NCBI GenBank assembly: GCA_013180625.2 | Contig: SNVD02014566.1 | Coordinates: 186,001-250,000, forward strand | Direction of reading: 5' to 3' | DNA from: Boswellia sacra | Taxonomy: Eukaryota; Streptophyta; Magnoliopsida; Sapindales; Burseraceae | Length of the DNA: 64,000 nucleotides | In this document: positions 61,713 through 64,000 of the stretch, piece by piece | Layout: every line of letters starts with the position of its first letter | How positions within the stretch are numbered: the stretch's first letter is position 1 | Notes under the pieces: model-generated | Seen by the model: the letters and a program-made list of their open reading frames with translations, nothing else | Told to the model about the DNA's origin: nothing | Database searches by the model: none | Translations under genes and position numbers: made by a program

Positions 61713-62194
61713 AAACTTTCCTTCTTCTTCACAGGGTATTTCCTTTCTTTAATCTTGAAATTAAGTGGAAGTGCGTACTGGTAGCAAACACACAATTGAT
61801 CAACAACAATCATAAAATATAACTAACTTTCAGAATTAAATGGAAGAATGCTCAGATCAGAGAAAGAGAAACTAAAATTAGAAAGTGCTGATTTAGTACT
61901 TCGAATCGTTTTTATCTAAACTAGACTTTTGAGTTTAATCTTTCCACAGTTGATATATAAATATTCCACACAGATTAATTTGTGGGAGAAACTAAGATGC
62001 AAGAAACAAACCTCTACGTGTGTGTGTGTGTTTTTTCCCCTAAAATTCTGAAATGAAAAGGGAGAAAATAAACACAAAAATAAAAAGAAAATAAAAGAAA
62101 ATTAAGAACATAAACATTAAAGTAATTTAAATAGACCTGAATATTTTCGCCACAAAGAAATAGATATGTCCTTGTTTCTTCGTCCTCTCCGCTT
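61713..62194. other. 5' flank of DUF247 copy 2
   Basis: The first 150 bases match the flank of the pseudogene near 49650-49800. Beyond are a GT microsatellite at about 62020-62032 and AT-rich DNA. A TATA-like TTGATATATAAATA on the plus strand near 61952 is of unclear relevance. Confidence 0.45.
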
Positions 62195-63660
62195 TAGTTT
62201 TATGGGATCTCTCTCTCTCTCCTCCTCCTCTGTGCTATCTTTGCCTAATGCACATGAAAATCAACTCATAGACACATGAATATATGTAGTCCGTTTCCTC
62301 TTCAAATTGATACCGAACATGTAGCAATCAATATCACGCTCAGATGGTTGGAAGACCAGAATAAATACTTTGGAAAAATAATTAGGTTCATTTCAACCAC
62401 CACAATAACTATAGGCCTTGACGTTTTTATCACATTGTTATCAATTCTTTAAAGCATAGGTATATCAAAAAATAAAATGAATGATACTATTTTTACAAAT
62501 TATCTATATAAGATAATGTATTATGATTTAATTAATTGAGTGAATTTTAAATTTTAATTAGATTAATTAATATAGAGGATATGATAATCATTTAATAATG
62601 TCACATAGATTTGTATAAATAAGTTTGTAATAATATTTTATAAAAGTAGCAACCGCCAAATTATATTACATTTATAAATTTTATAAAATAAATGTTTTAG
62701 TATTATTTATTTATTGATATGTTATTACTATCTTTAAATAAATTGATTTTTATATATTCATCCTTTTAATTATCGTATATACAACACATCATTTTATATA
62801 TGAAAGTTAATAAACACTATTCATAAATGAATTTAGTTTTATTCCATAACTAAATAGTGAATTCTTTATATGATTTGACAAGTTGATCATTGAAAAACCC
62901 TAGGATTATATTTTACTCTTTCTCTTCTTTTATCCTATGGCTGATTGGTAAGACACATGATTTACCATTAAAATGAGCTATATAAACTTTTAATATTATT
63001 AAAATGTTATGCAAATATAAAAATTATACTTATGAATATAAACAATGATTAATAATATATATATTTAATAACATATGAAAATTTATCTACATAATTTAAA
63101 TTTTGAGTTTTGTTTTAAATTTTATGTATAATTTAATTCAATGCTATATCAATACAAGATAATATTATATACAGTATAGTTTTCTTTATCCGATCTCACG
63201 GCAGCCTCCCCTATTCTTGATATAGAATTTCGCTGAAAATGACAAATATGTACCAATCTCCCAAGCCCGATGTGTCGCCACCATTAAATTTATTATGATT
63301 GCATTGTCTCACTTTCATTGATACAGGTCCCGACTTTTTGCATCGTATTGGATTGAATAGCATCCGTCAAATATTGATTTTATATTTGTTGCATAAACAA
63401 ACAAAATCGAGTTAGGCGGCACAGTTCTTGCAAGGAGCGAGGCAATTTTTATTTTTTATATATTTAGGTAAAGTAATCACATCAATTTCATGGTTTAACA
63501 TAAATTACTTTCAAGATAGTACTCTCATAAAAACTTAATAAAATTTATGAGAATATAAATTGTTATCCTATTTTTAAATTAACAGAGATTGCATAATAAA
63601 ACTATGACGAATATTACAAGATTTATCATTAACTAATTAACGGATATTAATTCCTTGAAA
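62195..63660. repeat. Duplicated block C, copy 3
   Basis: Third copy of the block described at 54515, in the same orientation and order, including the part with CCCGATGTGTCGCC and GTTGCATAAACAAACAAAAT at about 63270-63410. It begins with a TC-rich run at about 62205-62230. No gene. Confidence 0.75.
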
Positions 63661-64000
63661 CCATTTATATTGCTTTGCTTTTAATTGTTTTTTTTTCAAG
63701 ATTTCCGAATACAAAGTTTATTTCCTATCATAGATAGTGACAACCATAAGTCAATGACTATGATTTTTATGATATTTAATTATTGATCAAGAATCACGTG
63801 GTCACATTTGTTGAGTTAAGTGTCACAAGTTTAGAGTTTTACGCAGCACGCTCGTACGACACTTAGATAATTTGAATCCGAAAGTTACTAAGTAAACCTA
63901 GATGTTAACTTCTCGCTCAAGGAGAAGTTAGGACCGTTGAGTTAAAGAGCTTTAGAAGCAAGAAGAGAAGAGATGGAACTTAGAGGCAAGTATTGCTAAG
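63661..64000. other. Window end, no feature recognised
   Basis: AT-rich DNA with a slightly more balanced last 200 bases. I see no open frame, motif or repeat to support a call. Confidence 0.4.

Overview
The window looks like nuclear DNA of a flowering plant, a eudicot: genes are split by AT-rich GT-AG introns, intergenic DNA is AT-rich, and the proteins match plant-only families (HUB1, DUO1, DREB, UGT72, DUF247). Divergence from the Arabidopsis proteins I know suggests a woody rosid such as Citrus, but that is inference. No CRISPR, rRNA, convincing tRNA or bacterial feature was seen.

Left part (1-25.5 kb): the last exon of an alpha/beta-hydrolase-like gene; a complete 19-exon HUB1 gene (histone H2B E3 ligase, 879 aa by exon assembly); a gene-poor stretch; a single-exon DREB A-4 type AP2/ERF gene on the minus strand; a second gene-poor stretch; and a 7-exon type I DnaJ/HSP40 gene on the minus strand ending in a CaaX-like CAQQ, with an inferred 5' UTR intron.

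Middle part (26-43 kb): a UGT72B-like glycosyltransferase broken by two one-base frameshifts, flanked by two Mutator-type non-autonomous transposons with 9-bp target duplications; a 190-aa RRM-like protein gene; a histidine-phosphatase (phosphoglycerate mutase-like) gene; the male-germline MYB gene DUO1 head-to-head with TIM21 (mitochondrial import), whose shared spacer carries site II and G-box elements; and a small two-exon membrane protein gene of unknown role.

Right part (43-64 kb): a DUF247 (UPF0481) cluster built by repeated local duplication. It has two intact single-exon genes, one nearly full-length pseudogene and two fragments, all on the minus strand. Non-coding flanks are copied too (blocks A, B and C), and one copy includes sequence from a TIM21 intron, so the duplication started across a neighbouring gene. 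Later insertions cut the blocks: a 2.06-kb hAT-type element with GC-rich ends and an internal triplicated AT-rich repeat, a SINE with a 12-bp target duplication, and a probable solo Copia LTR.

The genes do not form a pathway; this is an ordinary plant gene neighbourhood next to a fast-evolving DUF247 cluster. I found nothing I would call a wholly new system. The strongest leads are the DUF247 cluster, the clean transposon boundaries and the oddly matched frameshifts in the UGT gene.
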